64,000 nucleotides of DNA from a virus, in IMG/VR virus record IMGVR_UViG_3300012926_000004, positions 1-64,000 of that record. The stretch is one strand, 5' to 3'. The position numbers and the translations under genes are program-made. A model generated the notes under the pieces. It did no database searches, was not told the origin of the DNA, and was given only the letters and a program-made list of their open reading frames with translations. Below are positions 42,242 to 49,806 of this stretch, piece after piece. The first letter of the stretch is position 1; each line of letters starts with the position of its first letter.

Positions 42242-43444
42242 CTAGCTATTCCCTTGCATGTTCAGTGGAGCTTCGACGAATCCGTGCAGGTATCGGTCGC
42301 ATGCGATCACGCCCATGTCGAAGCGCATGCGACAGTAAGCAGCGTAGGAAGGTGACCGAGCCTCGCCGTCTTTGGTCAGTGCATACTCCATGGCCTTGTA
42401 CTTGACGAAATGCAGCATCATGTCTGGCAGGAGGAAGCCATCCAGCAAGCCCAGGGTATCTGTGTCACGCACACTCGCCATGTACTCAGCGTAATAGTTG
42501 TTCATCGGCACTGGTGCGAGGCCCAGGCCATAGTTCCCAGCACGGTCTTCATACCAGAAGCCTGGATCCGCACCGCCATTGTTGAAGTACCATTGCGGAT
42601 CGCGGTTGGCCACTTGCTCTTGCGTAGTCTCGTACAGCCGAGGGTAGAGTAGAACGTTTATCGTGCCTCCAGTCGATGAGGCGTTTGGTCCCGGCTGGCT
42701 CCAGATTACTTGGCCTCCGCCGGCAACTACGATCGGAAACAAGCTGGAGTTAGCTGTGCTGATTGAGTTGAAGCTGGGATCGGCTACGTCGGTTACGTAG
42801 ATCAGTTCCTGTGATGTCAATGGGCATGGACCAGCCATCGTGGCCTGAATGAAGCCACCGAGCGTGCGCGTTATGGTAGCGATTGGGTAGGACACGCGGC
42901 CGACTTGCAGTGCGACTCGTTCCAACTCGATAAAGTTCTGCGGATAAGTCTGGAACTGCTGGCCGATATTGAACACGTGCTGGTCAGTCAGGATCTGATA
43001 GATGATCGGGCACTTGATCAGGAATTCGTTTTGAGCGCGGGCCACGTACCCTAGCATTTCGGTCTGGGTCCACAGTGGATCTGTGGGTGCCTGGGTCGGG
43101 AAGGTGGGCGCGAGGATTGTCTCGCCGATGCTATGTGCGTTCAGCAGCGGCTCGATCGAGACTTCCTTGGTGGTGTAGTTCACGAAGATCACGTTGCCGA
43201 CTTCAGCGGTGGGCAGGTTCCAGCCGACTACGACTTGCGCGCCCACGTAAAATCCAGTCAGGTCGTTGACGCCGATCACGAAGCCGTTAGGGCCGCCGTA
43301 GCCGCCTGTGCCGAAGCCGCCGTCGCCAAAGCCACCCTGCCGAAAAGTCGTGATCGTAGCGTTCACGACTTGCTCGATTAAATGGTAGCTGATCTCCATA
43401 AGGAGGTCACATGGTGTGCGGATTCCATTGATACGAGCGGCCAC
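42242..43444 (-). CDS. Structural adaptor-like protein, 400 aa
   Basis: GTG start with AAGGAG 6 bases upstream. A Gly-rich segment near residues 37-55 (GGFGDGGFGTGGYGG) is followed by beta and then helices (PLWTQTEMLGYVARAQNEFL, and MMLHFVKYKAMEYALTKDGE). The middle and end share style with the 230-aa protein at 48473 (a W-x-x-DRA block, then F/L-x-x-P-P) and such proteins are often head-tail or tail adaptor components. Exact role unknown. Confidence 0.5.
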   Translation of the reverse strand: MAARINGIRTPCDLLMEISYHLIEQVVNATITTFRQGGFGDGGFGTGGYGGPNGFVIGVNDLTGFYVGAQVVVGWNLPTAEVGNVIFVNYTTKEVSIEPLLNAHSIGETILAPTFPTQAPTDPLWTQTEMLGYVARAQNEFLIKCPIIYQILTDQHVFNIGQQFQTYPQNFIELERVALQVGRVSYPIATITRTLGGFIQATMAGPCPLTSQELIYVTDVADPSFNSISTANSSLFPIVVAGGGQVIWSQPGPNASSTGGTINVLLYPRLYETTQEQVANRDPQWYFNNGGADPGFWYEDRAGNYGLGLAPVPMNNYYAEYMASVRDTDTLGLLDGFLLPDMMLHFVKYKAMEYALTKDGEARSPSYAAYCRMRFDMGVIACDRYLHGFVEAPLNMQGNS

Positions 43445-43454
43445 AGCAAGCTCC

Positions 43455-44120
43455 TTAGGCGAGTTGTTCCAGCGTGAAGTATACGTTGTAGATCGGTGCA
43501 GGGCCGGTGTTGCCCTTACAGATTATTTGGATCTGCGTGTTGGCAAGAGCATGGATCGGAAACGTCAACGGGATGCGCGGGCTGATAAGCGTGTTGTGCG
43601 TACCGTCGGCCGACTGCCAGTTGACAGTGAACTGGCCGATTTGTTCGTTCGAGGAATCGGTGGTGAAGTTGCCACGGTAGATGCCGTCTGCAGGGACTGT
43701 ATAAGCGTTGATGATCTGGTCGCCTTGTTGGTTGGGGACGAGGAGGTTGGCGACAACGGAATAGGTTGGGAGCAGGGAAATGGGTAGGACGAGCTCGACG
43801 GCGTAGTGGATCGTGGTGAGGTCGGTTGGGAGCGCGTTGAGCGTGGCCAGGCTAAGCGTTTGGCCGGCTGCGACGAAGACTGGGAGGGTTGCGAAGTTCC
43901 CCCAGGCAGTGTTGAAGGTGTCAGGTTCTGCGGCACGGTTCTGCAGGCCATCGTTCCAAGCTACCTGGACCTTGTTGAGGGTTGAAGCTGTGATGAGAGT
44001 CTCGTAGAAGGAGACGATGACAAGCGAGTCGATCAGGGGTGTGTAGATCGCGGTGGGCGCTAGGTTCCCGGAGAACTGGTTGAAGGAGCCTGATGCGACG
44101 ACGGTGGAGGGTTGGGGCAT
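43455..44120 (-). CDS. Beta-rich structural protein, 221 aa (paralogue of 44145)
   Basis: Begins with SGSFNQFSGNLAPTAIYTPL, IDSLVIVSFYETL, which lines up with SSFINFTGDLQVSTLFMPVT, DSFVAVQFYMTS of the next gene upstream; the ends (YAVELVL versus YAIDLYS) also match. The second half looks like another copy of the same fold. GAGG precedes the ATG. Probably a small virion decoration or fibre-base protein. Confidence 0.6.
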   Translation of the reverse strand: MPQPSTVVASGSFNQFSGNLAPTAIYTPLIDSLVIVSFYETLITASTLNKVQVAWNDGLQNRAAEPDTFNTAWGNFATLPVFVAAGQTLSLATLNALPTDLTTIHYAVELVLPISLLPTYSVVANLLVPNQQGDQIINAYTVPADGIYRGNFTTDSSNEQIGQFTVNWQSADGTHNTLISPRIPLTFPIHALANTQIQIICKGNTGPAPIYNVYFTLEQLA

Positions 44121-44144
44121 GGGTTGGGCCTCGGCTAGTTCTAG

Positions 44145-44486
44145 TTAGTTACTGTACAAGTCAATTGCATAGTAAATAGACGCAGCTGGATCTAGAATCT
44201 GCGCCCCTTCAGTAGATAGCGATAGTGCGGTGCCGCCCTTGATTCGGAATGGCAGCGAGATTGATTGTGCGTTTGGGGCCACGGACAGGTTCGTGATCAG
44301 GACCGAGTTGCCACCGTTCTCGTCCTGCCAGGAGAACCGTGCATGCCGGTTCAGCTTGGCTGAAGAAGTCATGTAGAACTGCACTGCGACGAAGGAGTCG
44401 GTGACCGGCATAAAGAGGGTCGAGACTTGCAGATCGCCGGTGAAGTTGATGAAGGAGCTTTGGAGAATGGTTGAGGGGGATGCCAT
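44145..44486 (-). CDS. Beta-rich structural protein, 113 aa
   Basis: The ATG at 44486 has AGGAG 9 bases upstream and is preferred over one at 44522. Pattern SFINFTGDLQVSTLFMPVTD, RFSWQDENGGN, LPFRIKGGTALSLSTEGAQI is shared in order with the 43455 gene, pointing to tandem duplication. No Cys or membrane segment. Virion role by context. Confidence 0.6.
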   Translation of the reverse strand: MASPSTILQSSFINFTGDLQVSTLFMPVTDSFVAVQFYMTSSAKLNRHARFSWQDENGGNSVLITNLSVAPNAQSISLPFRIKGGTALSLSTEGAQILDPAASIYYAIDLYSN

Positions 44487-44500
44487 GAGGGAAAGCTCCT

Positions 44501-45553
44501 TTAGTTGTGGTTGGCGATACAAGTGATCGAAGCGAAGCTTATGGAATGATCGCCTTGGGTGGCTTCCTGTACAGTTACTCCACTAGGACTCTGAGAAGTA
44601 ATTCCAGTAAGAACAGCACGACCTGATGTTGGATTGCCTGGGTCACTGGGGCCATTACCGGTGCAAACAGCCACATAATTGGAGTCTCCAAACGGGCCTC
44701 CCGTCCAAGTCACAGTAACAGAGCAAACTGAATATGAAGATGGCGTGGTTGTACACCCAATTGCCGAACCATTCTTGATTCCCGATGAGGCACTAACCGC
44801 TGTCAAGATCCGACCATCAGCGCCTACTGTAATGTTTGGAGTGGTATAAGCCCCAGGCGCAACTCCCGTCGCCGACAATCCAATATCCGTGCTCTGGTTC
44901 CCAGGGTTATTATTTACAGTAAAGCTGCCATTGAAGTTCAACCGATTCTGCTGCGGCAGCGAACTGTTAGCGAACTGCACAGTCTGATAGAACGGAGTCG
45001 GGATCAAGCTAGGCGGCAGCGTAGCCGAGTCAGCATACGTAGTACCATTCCCAAGCAGCAGATGGTTCAGCGGTGCCGTACCGTGTAGCTGCAGCCCACC
45101 CGGGTTGATAATGCCGTTGCCGTTGCCGACTATGTTTGAGTCGACTGTGATCACGCCGGCAGCGGTTCGAGTCAGGCCAGTGTCAGACACGTTCGCGCTG
45201 ACGCCAAACTTGAGCGTCGTGGGCGAGCCGTAGACCATCGGAAACTGCAAGTTGATGTTGGTACCTAAAGGCTGCGCAACCTGTTGGCTGACTGTAGGCA
45301 CGGACTGAATCGACCTGGCTATCGCAGCATCCGTGATCAACGCGTTGTTGTTGATCGGTATATCCCAGTTCAGGTAGCCATGAGGCAGCATCCATTCCTG
45401 GTAGTTTGTCGTGCAGGTTACTCCCCCACCCGGTACGCATGTCGACTGAGCATGTGCCGAGCCTACTACGAACGCGATCAGCAAGAACAACTCCAGCACC
45501 AGCAAGGCAGGCAGCCAAGCCATCAGCCTAGTCCTGACAACAATCTTGGTCAT
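44501..45553 (-). CDS. Fibre-like protein with signal peptide, 350 aa
   Basis: A long signal sequence (MAWLPALLVLELFLLIAFVV then GSAHAQ) precedes a mature part with Cys pairs (STCVPGGGVTCTTNYQEW) and typical fibre beta text (GVAPGAYTTPNITVGADGRI, LTAVSASSGIKNGSAIG). The VGADGR block is frequent in phage fibre proteins. GGAGGTG precedes the ATG. It overlaps the upstream gene by 26 bases. Like the 16.9-27.6 kb genes it appears made for export. Confidence 0.7.
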   Translation of the reverse strand: MTKIVVRTRLMAWLPALLVLELFLLIAFVVGSAHAQSTCVPGGGVTCTTNYQEWMLPHGYLNWDIPINNNALITDAAIARSIQSVPTVSQQVAQPLGTNINLQFPMVYGSPTTLKFGVSANVSDTGLTRTAAGVITVDSNIVGNGNGIINPGGLQLHGTAPLNHLLLGNGTTYADSATLPPSLIPTPFYQTVQFANSSLPQQNRLNFNGSFTVNNNPGNQSTDIGLSATGVAPGAYTTPNITVGADGRILTAVSASSGIKNGSAIGCTTTPSSYSVCSVTVTWTGGPFGDSNYVAVCTGNGPSDPGNPTSGRAVLTGITSQSPSGVTVQEATQGDHSISFASITCIANHN

Positions 45554-46016
45554 CGGTCACCACCTCCGCGCAGTTGCAGTCATAGTCTGTAGTGTCCCTC
45601 AAGTGAGCTTCAGAAGGATAGAGTTTTGGTTGAGTTTCTGCGGTCAGTCCTCGGGCGCGTCTGCGCTTGATCCACTGCTTGAGGTAGAAGTCGGTGGTTT
45701 TGGGCTGGTTCAGGAATTCGACTAGGACGTCGCCGCGGAGTTGGATGTTGTTGTGGCGCACGGTCAGGCAGTGGTGCTCGGCAGTGCGGTCGATCATGGC
45801 GCGGAGGGATGCTGGACGGACTTGCGGCAGGCCAAGGTTATTGGCAACGAGTTCGACTGCAGCGACGAGTGGAATATGCGGAAAGTCATCCAGGGGGTCA
45901 AGACGGAGCTGCTGTTCCAGGTATTCGAGGATGGCCAGGGTCGAATCGCGAGGGTAGCTACGAGTTGCCAGCAGCTTTAGCGTGCCACTACTCAGCTGAC
46001 GTGTCACTGTCGTCAC
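45528..46016 (-). CDS. Hypothetical protein, 162 aa
   Basis: Not recognised. Helical N-terminal half (STLAILEYLEQQLRLDPLDD, IPLVAAVELVANNLGLPQ), a basic middle (FYLKQWIKRRRARG) and a Cys-rich end (DYDCNCAEVVTDDQDCCQD). GTG start with GGA close upstream. It overlaps both neighbours, so it belongs to the XRE/VWA/zinc-finger module by transcription. Confidence 0.55.
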   Translation of the reverse strand: MTTVTRQLSSGTLKLLATRSYPRDSTLAILEYLEQQLRLDPLDDFPHIPLVAAVELVANNLGLPQVRPASLRAMIDRTAEHHCLTVRHNNIQLRGDVLVEFLNQPKTTDFYLKQWIKRRRARGLTAETQPKLYPSEAHLRDTTDYDCNCAEVVTDDQDCCQD

Positions 46017-46593
46017 CTGAATCCATAGAGAACGATGAAGGTTGGACTGACTGAGGCTGAGATTGCGCTTCGGGAAGTCGATGTATGCCTGATGGGTCGA
46101 CTAGGATAGCTGACGAGTGAGCGGGGATCTGGCCGGTTCGAGCTGCCATAATTGCCTGGCTTGCCTCTGAAGGCTTCCGGCCGCGCCGGGTTTTCTGGGT
46201 TTTACGGCTGCGGCTTCTGGTTTTGGCTGGCGGAATGATCTGCGGAGCCACTAGTTTAGCCTCAGCTACGTGCTTCACAGCCCGGATCCCAGACTCCTGC
46301 TCGGCTATAGCAGGTTTGTCTGCTGGCTTCGCGCCCAGCCATCCCTTCGCCATGCAGAACCCACACCGCTCCGGCCGAGGCTCCTGGCCGTTGCGCGCAT
46401 TCTTGAAGATGACGCCCGCGCCGTTGCATTCATGGCATTTCTTCAGCCACTTGGTGCCGAAGCACATCGGGCAGGCGCGGCCGGGAAGCACGCCCAGGCA
46501 CAAGCAGCGTTTGTAATTGACTGGAGGTGTGATATTGAGCTCTTCAGGCTGGGCGGAGCGCGGCGTAGTGAAAGCAGATAGGAGAGAACTCAT
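45988..46593 (-). CDS. DnaJ-type zinc-finger protein
   Basis: 201 aa. The N-terminal third carries Cys motifs of the DnaJ central domain: CLCLG, ACPMCFGTKW, KKCHECNGAGV and ERCGFCMAKGWLG, four pairs able to bind two zinc ions. There is no J domain. The rest is Lys/Arg-rich (KTRSRSRKTQKTRRGRK) then Ser/Gln-rich. Such stand-alone domains bind unfolded protein. GAGGTG 8 bases before the ATG lies in a long hairpin, suggesting translational control. Confidence 0.75.
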   Translation of the reverse strand: MSSLLSAFTTPRSAQPEELNITPPVNYKRCLCLGVLPGRACPMCFGTKWLKKCHECNGAGVIFKNARNGQEPRPERCGFCMAKGWLGAKPADKPAIAEQESGIRAVKHVAEAKLVAPQIIPPAKTRSRSRKTQKTRRGRKPSEASQAIMAARTGQIPAHSSAILVDPSGIHRLPEAQSQPQSVQPSSFSMDSGDDSDTSAE

Positions 46594-46651
46594 AGCAAGG
46601 CACCTCGACTACAGGGTATCGTGTAAATGTCGTGTAGTCTAGTGCCTTGCT
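46594..46651 (-). promoter_or_regulatory. Leader stem-loop covering the start of the zinc-finger gene
   Basis: AGCAAGGCAC (46594-46603) pairs with GTGCCTTGCT (46642-46651), a perfect 10-bp stem that ends at the ATG. Inside it GACTACA (46607-46613) pairs with TGTAGTC (46633-46639). The GAGGTG ribosome binding site straddles the internal loop and outer stem on the minus strand, so folding would hide it. Confidence 0.65.
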
Positions 46652-46678
46652 GTGGGTCAGGTACAACAGGTGGTACGG

Positions 46679-47377
46679 TTAGGGCTTCGGCATGTTAGGC
46701 AGAGCCGCGTAAGCGTCTTTGCTGAACGGCATGTTGGCGTTCGCAGCGAGACGGTCTTCGACTGAGAACGATACGCTAACGTTATGCTTGAGAGCGCCGC
46801 CGCGCACAGCTCCAACGTAAGCTGATGCCGAATTCATGGTGTTCATCAGAGATTTTCGATCTGTGCTGTAGGTCAGCGAGGAGTCCCTGCTGATATTCAT
46901 CTTCGCTGCAGTCTTGATCGCGTCCTGGTTAGCTCCAAGGAAGATAAACTGCCAGTTGTAGGCTTCGCGTTGAGTCTTGACCAGGGCTGCAATCATGTCA
47001 GCGGTGTATTCCTTGCTGGCGTTCTCTTGGCCGTCGGTAAGGGTCAGCACGATCACATTCTCGGGGCGATCAGCGTCGGATTGTGCAGCTAGTTCCTCGC
47101 CGAGCTTGACGATTGTGGTGCCTTGGGCGTCGAGTAAGGCGGTCGAGCCGCGCGGTACAAACGTTTCCTGAGTCAAGTCAGTCACGTCTTGTAACATCTT
47201 CGTCCAGACTTGGTCGATCACGTCGTCGAACTGAATCAGCGATACTTTGACGTCGCCTGGCAGCTCTTTCTGCTTCCTGATGAACTCGTTGAAGCCTGCG
47301 ACGGTGGCCTCGCGGCAGGTAGCCATAGAACCGGACCGGTCAAGCACAATAGCGATGCGCGTGTAGTTAGTCTTCAT
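46679..47377 (-). CDS. von Willebrand factor A domain protein
   Basis: 232 aa, cytoplasmic (no signal). The metal-ion-dependent adhesion site is complete: DRSGSM at residues 13-18, Thr in RGSTALLDA, and Asp in LTLTDGQENAS. The core alternates strands and helices as expected (RIAIVLD, KVSLIQFD, VIVLTLTD, WQFIFLG). VWA proteins often serve as metal-dependent scaffolds with ATPases or chaperones. It overlaps the XRE gene by 11 bases. In phages VWA genes are uncommon; the target is unknown. Confidence 0.85.
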   Translation of the reverse strand: MKTNYTRIAIVLDRSGSMATCREATVAGFNEFIRKQKELPGDVKVSLIQFDDVIDQVWTKMLQDVTDLTQETFVPRGSTALLDAQGTTIVKLGEELAAQSDADRPENVIVLTLTDGQENASKEYTADMIAALVKTQREAYNWQFIFLGANQDAIKTAAKMNISRDSSLTYSTDRKSLMNTMNSASAYVGAVRGGALKHNVSVSFSVEDRLAANANMPFSKDAYAALPNMPKP

Positions 47378-47627
47378 CTGAACCTTCTCCCTTGTTGGTT
47401 GTGAGTGCGTTCGCCGCGGCTTCGAGATCCACTTGGAATCCGGTCACAGAAGACGCCTTGAAAGAGCGTGCGAGTTTTGGGCCTGGGGTGCGATGACCGT
47501 TGTAGACATCGCTGAGATAGCTTGGAGTTATGCCTAGATGTGCAGCATACTGAGCGTTCGTCAGCTTGCCTTGGCTATCTTTGACCATGGTTAGGAATTG
47601 TTCGAGTGAAAGATAGGTAGTAGGCAT
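47367..47627 (-). CDS. XRE/Cro-type transcriptional regulator
   Basis: 86 aa. A helix-turn-helix is clear: LTNAQYAAHLGITPSYLSDV then YNGHRTP, where QYAAHLGI and PSYLSDVYNG are the recognition pair. A Lys/Arg patch and acidic tail follow. No Shine-Dalgarno exists; the -10 box ends 6 bases before the ATG, so the message is probably leaderless, as for lambda cI from PRM. Two GATTAGCG repeats in its promoter suggest self-regulation. It heads the VWA and zinc-finger module. Confidence 0.8.
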   Translation of the reverse strand: MPTTYLSLEQFLTMVKDSQGKLTNAQYAAHLGITPSYLSDVYNGHRTPGPKLARSFKASSVTGFQVDLEAAANALTTNKGEGSDED

Positions 47628-47633
47628 ATCTGT

Positions 47634-47661
47634 AAGATACGCTAATCCGCTAATCAGTCAA
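47634..47661 (-). promoter_or_regulatory. XRE gene promoter with tandem operator repeats
   Basis: On the minus strand TTGACT (47661-47656), then a 16-base spacer that is exactly two copies of GATTAGCG (47655-47640), then TATCTT (47639-47634) and ATG six bases later. The spacing makes the repeats a likely binding site facing one side of the helix. Confidence 0.65.
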
Positions 47662-47678
47662 CAAGAAAACCTGGAGAA

Positions 47679-47753
47679 GGTGAGAGATCGGCCTAGCCAT
47701 ACCGATTCACAGTTTTTTAGTCTGAGTATCCCCTCGCGGTTCGTACTCTCACC
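47679..47753. other. Structured intergenic stretch
   Basis: GGTGAGAG and CTCTCACC can close a domain of about 75 bases containing ATCGG/CCGAT and GAGTA/TACTC hairpins. It looks like a three-way junction but does not fit tRNA rules. It lies upstream of the XRE promoter and after the stop of the 47781 gene. Confidence 0.45.
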
Positions 47754-47780
47754 CTCAATCCAGGGTTAGTGTAGCAGAGG

Positions 47781-48473
47781 TTAGCGCAGCGTCGTCAAGG
47801 ACATTGTGGTCGGCACGCCTTGGTGCTGGCTGAACAGGCGGTCATCGCGACGGTCTTCGATTCCAGTAGCGCGTTTGGCGATCTCTAGGTACTGTCCACG
47901 GAGCACATTGCCTTCCTGCGCGTCCATGCCGAGTTCTTTGAGGCGGCAGTAAGCCGTAGCGTAGAGTTCCAGAGCTATGTTCAGTTCCTCGTGGAACGGC
48001 GCTTGTGTGGTCGGGTCGAAAGGCCATAGCGAGGTTACCGGATGCAGGACGCCCGAGGCCAACACCTGAATCGGAGTATTCGGAGCCGGATGCACAAAGA
48101 ACTGAGTCAAGCCGATCGGTCCCCAGCGCGCGGGTATGTCTGCCCGATCTGCGGTCCAGTCTGGCCCCCACGACGTCATCGTGTAGTCCATGGAATGCAG
48201 CGTGGTCTTGTGCAGCGTGTAGTTCGAGCCATGCATGTTGGTCAGGCAGAGTACGTTCGGCGGAAGCGCCTGGAAGCAGGTGTTGGCTGAGAGGGTTATA
48301 AGCTGGTTGAAGTACTGGACCGGTCGGCCGAGCAGCAGCATTAAATCATTGATCGCTTCCGCCAAAGCTGGGTTTACTTCGTACTGCTGCAGCCAGAATA
48401 TGCCAGTAGGATCCTGCAGCCGCTGCAGAACCTGAGGAGCCAGCTGCGCTATGGTTTGAGTGACAATAGCCAT
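47781..48473 (-). CDS. Phage adaptor-like structural protein, 230 aa
   Basis: Helical start (QLAPQVLQRLQDPTGIFWLQ), then a block typical of phage adaptor or tail-completion proteins: MDYTMTSWGPDWTADRADIP followed by RWGPIGLTQFFVHPAPNTPI. The helical end (NIALELYATAYCRLKELGMD) also fits. AGGAG lies 9 bases before the ATG. The family name is not certain. Confidence 0.6.
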   Translation of the reverse strand: MAIVTQTIAQLAPQVLQRLQDPTGIFWLQQYEVNPALAEAINDLMLLLGRPVQYFNQLITLSANTCFQALPPNVLCLTNMHGSNYTLHKTTLHSMDYTMTSWGPDWTADRADIPARWGPIGLTQFFVHPAPNTPIQVLASGVLHPVTSLWPFDPTTQAPFHEELNIALELYATAYCRLKELGMDAQEGNVLRGQYLEIAKRATGIEDRRDDRLFSQHQGVPTTMSLTTLR

Positions 48474-48491
48474 TGCAGCGGGCTCCTAAGG

Positions 48492-49067
48492 TTAGATGAG
48501 GATGATGGAGGGTAGGTAGGTATCAGGAGCGGTACCCAGCAGCCAAAAGTGAGGCGTGTCGAATACGTTCCCAGATGCCGAGGAGCCGATGTCGAAAGTG
48601 CGGCCGGCTGAAGGGTCTACCTGGTCGATCAACGTAGTCGAGGTTACCGATACCGTTGGATCCTCACCGATGTACAACTCGCCAGTGTTCCCCGAACCAG
48701 CCTGGATCTTGATCCGAGCGCAAGGAATGCTAAGGACGATGAACTCGCCGATTTCGTGGCGGCGCGTCAAGCCTTGCAGGGTGACTACGGAACCTGCGAT
48801 AGCGATCACCTGCGCTGAGTCCGGCGGCAAAGTCCCTGCAGGCGGAAACACCAGGAACGAATCCGAGATGCCTAGCATCACGCGGTCGCCTTTGCGGAAG
48901 TAGCTGACGTCGGTAACCGTAACCTGGACCGTGCTGCGGTTGCTGGCAGAATCCATGCGCCCAGTGTACTGGTCAGGCGTGGGCACAGCAATCGTAGTCG
49001 TGGTGGTGCCAAAAACCGGCTGCGCTGTCCCTGTTACTGTTTTGAACCCAAACCCACGTGCTGGCAT
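48492..49067 (-). CDS. Beta-rich structural protein, 191 aa
   Basis: Not recognised by family. Beta text throughout (STVQVTVTDVSYFRKGDRVM, SAQVIAIAGSVVTLQGLTRR, LYIGEDPTVSVTSTTLIDQV), no Cys cluster and no membrane segment. It resembles head-decoration or tail-knob proteins in composition. The ATG overlaps the upstream stop by one base (TAATG). Confidence 0.55.
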   Translation of the reverse strand: MPARGFGFKTVTGTAQPVFGTTTTTIAVPTPDQYTGRMDSASNRSTVQVTVTDVSYFRKGDRVMLGISDSFLVFPPAGTLPPDSAQVIAIAGSVVTLQGLTRRHEIGEFIVLSIPCARIKIQAGSGNTGELYIGEDPTVSVTSTTLIDQVDPSAGRTFDIGSSASGNVFDTPHFWLLGTAPDTYLPSIILI

Positions 49068-49423
49068 TAGCGGTCCTCCTTTTTGAACTCAGACCGGAAT
49101 GTCATGCCATTGTGACCGCTGCCGACGTTGTTGAGGACTTGCTCGCGCACACGCTCAGTCATGTTGCCCTGATCGTGAGCCTGATAGGGGACGGGATTGC
49201 CGGATGTCGTGATCGACATAGTCGGTCCCCACATAGGGCGTAGTTTACTGGGGTTCACGAACTCGTCTACCGAATGAGCATTCGTCGGGTACGGCACGCT
49301 CTCGATCGGCGAATCAGCCAGTTCATCCTCGAAGTCATGGCCATAGCGATGCGCGTGCGGGTACCCGGCATCTACGGCCTCACCCAGATAGCGAATTTGC
49401 TTGCGATTCTTCATCTCAGCCAT
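49067..49423 (-). CDS. Hypothetical protein, 118 aa
   Basis: Not recognised. Polar and His-rich (GYPHAHRYGHDFEDE) with Pro-rich middle and charged end (MTFRSEFKKEDR). AAGGAG lies 12 bases before the ATG. Upstream of it stands one of three TGCCCTAACC motifs. Probably a small virion-associated protein. Confidence 0.5.
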   Translation of the reverse strand: MAEMKNRKQIRYLGEAVDAGYPHAHRYGHDFEDELADSPIESVPYPTNAHSVDEFVNPSKLRPMWGPTMSITTSGNPVPYQAHDQGNMTERVREQVLNNVGSGHNGMTFRSEFKKEDR

Positions 49424-49497
49424 GGCGCGGGAAAGCTCCTTGGGATGAGGTTAGGGCAGAGTGGAGGCCGGTGGCAAGGGTTTTCATGGTTTATTTG

Positions 49498-49806
49498 TTA
49501 TTCGAGGGCGATGGAGGCGTTGGCCGTCATTATGCAGATTCTCAGGTAGCGTAATGCCGCGGTCTGGTCCGCCGAAGACTTAGTGTTCGCTGCAATCACA
49601 AGCGCCAGCTCCTTAGCCTTGTCACGAATCGCTTGGTAGCGTTGCGGCTGGTCATCTTTAGGCGCGTGATACGTGAACCAGTTCTCGATCTGAGACTCGA
49701 TCGAGGGCGTGGCGGAGTACGTGAACGGTACCTGCAGCGGTGTATTGCTCATGGCTTCAGCAAGCACACCCAACTTAGCCAGTTCTTCCTTAGTGTTTTC
49801 GGTCAT
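49498..49806 (-). CDS. Acb2/Tad1 hairpin-domain protein (candidate anti-defence sponge)
   Basis: 102 aa. Pattern IENWFTYHAPKDDQPQRYQA, IRDKAKELALVI, then ALRYLRICIMTANASIALE matches the small family whose members typically read E-N-R-F-T-Y-H-x-P-K ... Y..IR..AKELA ... A...NAAIAR, now linked to the Acb2/Tad1 hairpin domain. Tad1 and Acb2 bind cyclic nucleotide or ADP-ribose signals and block Thoeris and CBASS. Here some positions differ (W for R, ALE for AR-x), so activity is uncertain. The ATG at 49806 overlaps the upstream stop. Confidence 0.65.
   Translation of the reverse strand: MTENTKEELAKLGVLAEAMSNTPLQVPFTYSATPSIESQIENWFTYHAPKDDQPQRYQAIRDKAKELALVIAANTKSSADQTAALRYLRICIMTANASIALE

Noticed and set aside
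47679-47753. Possible tRNA gene (7-8 bp closing stem, several inner hairpins)
   Set aside because: The D-loop lacks GG, the anticodon stem has mismatches on either strand, and no T-arm with a seven-base TTC loop fits the 17 bases before the closing stem.
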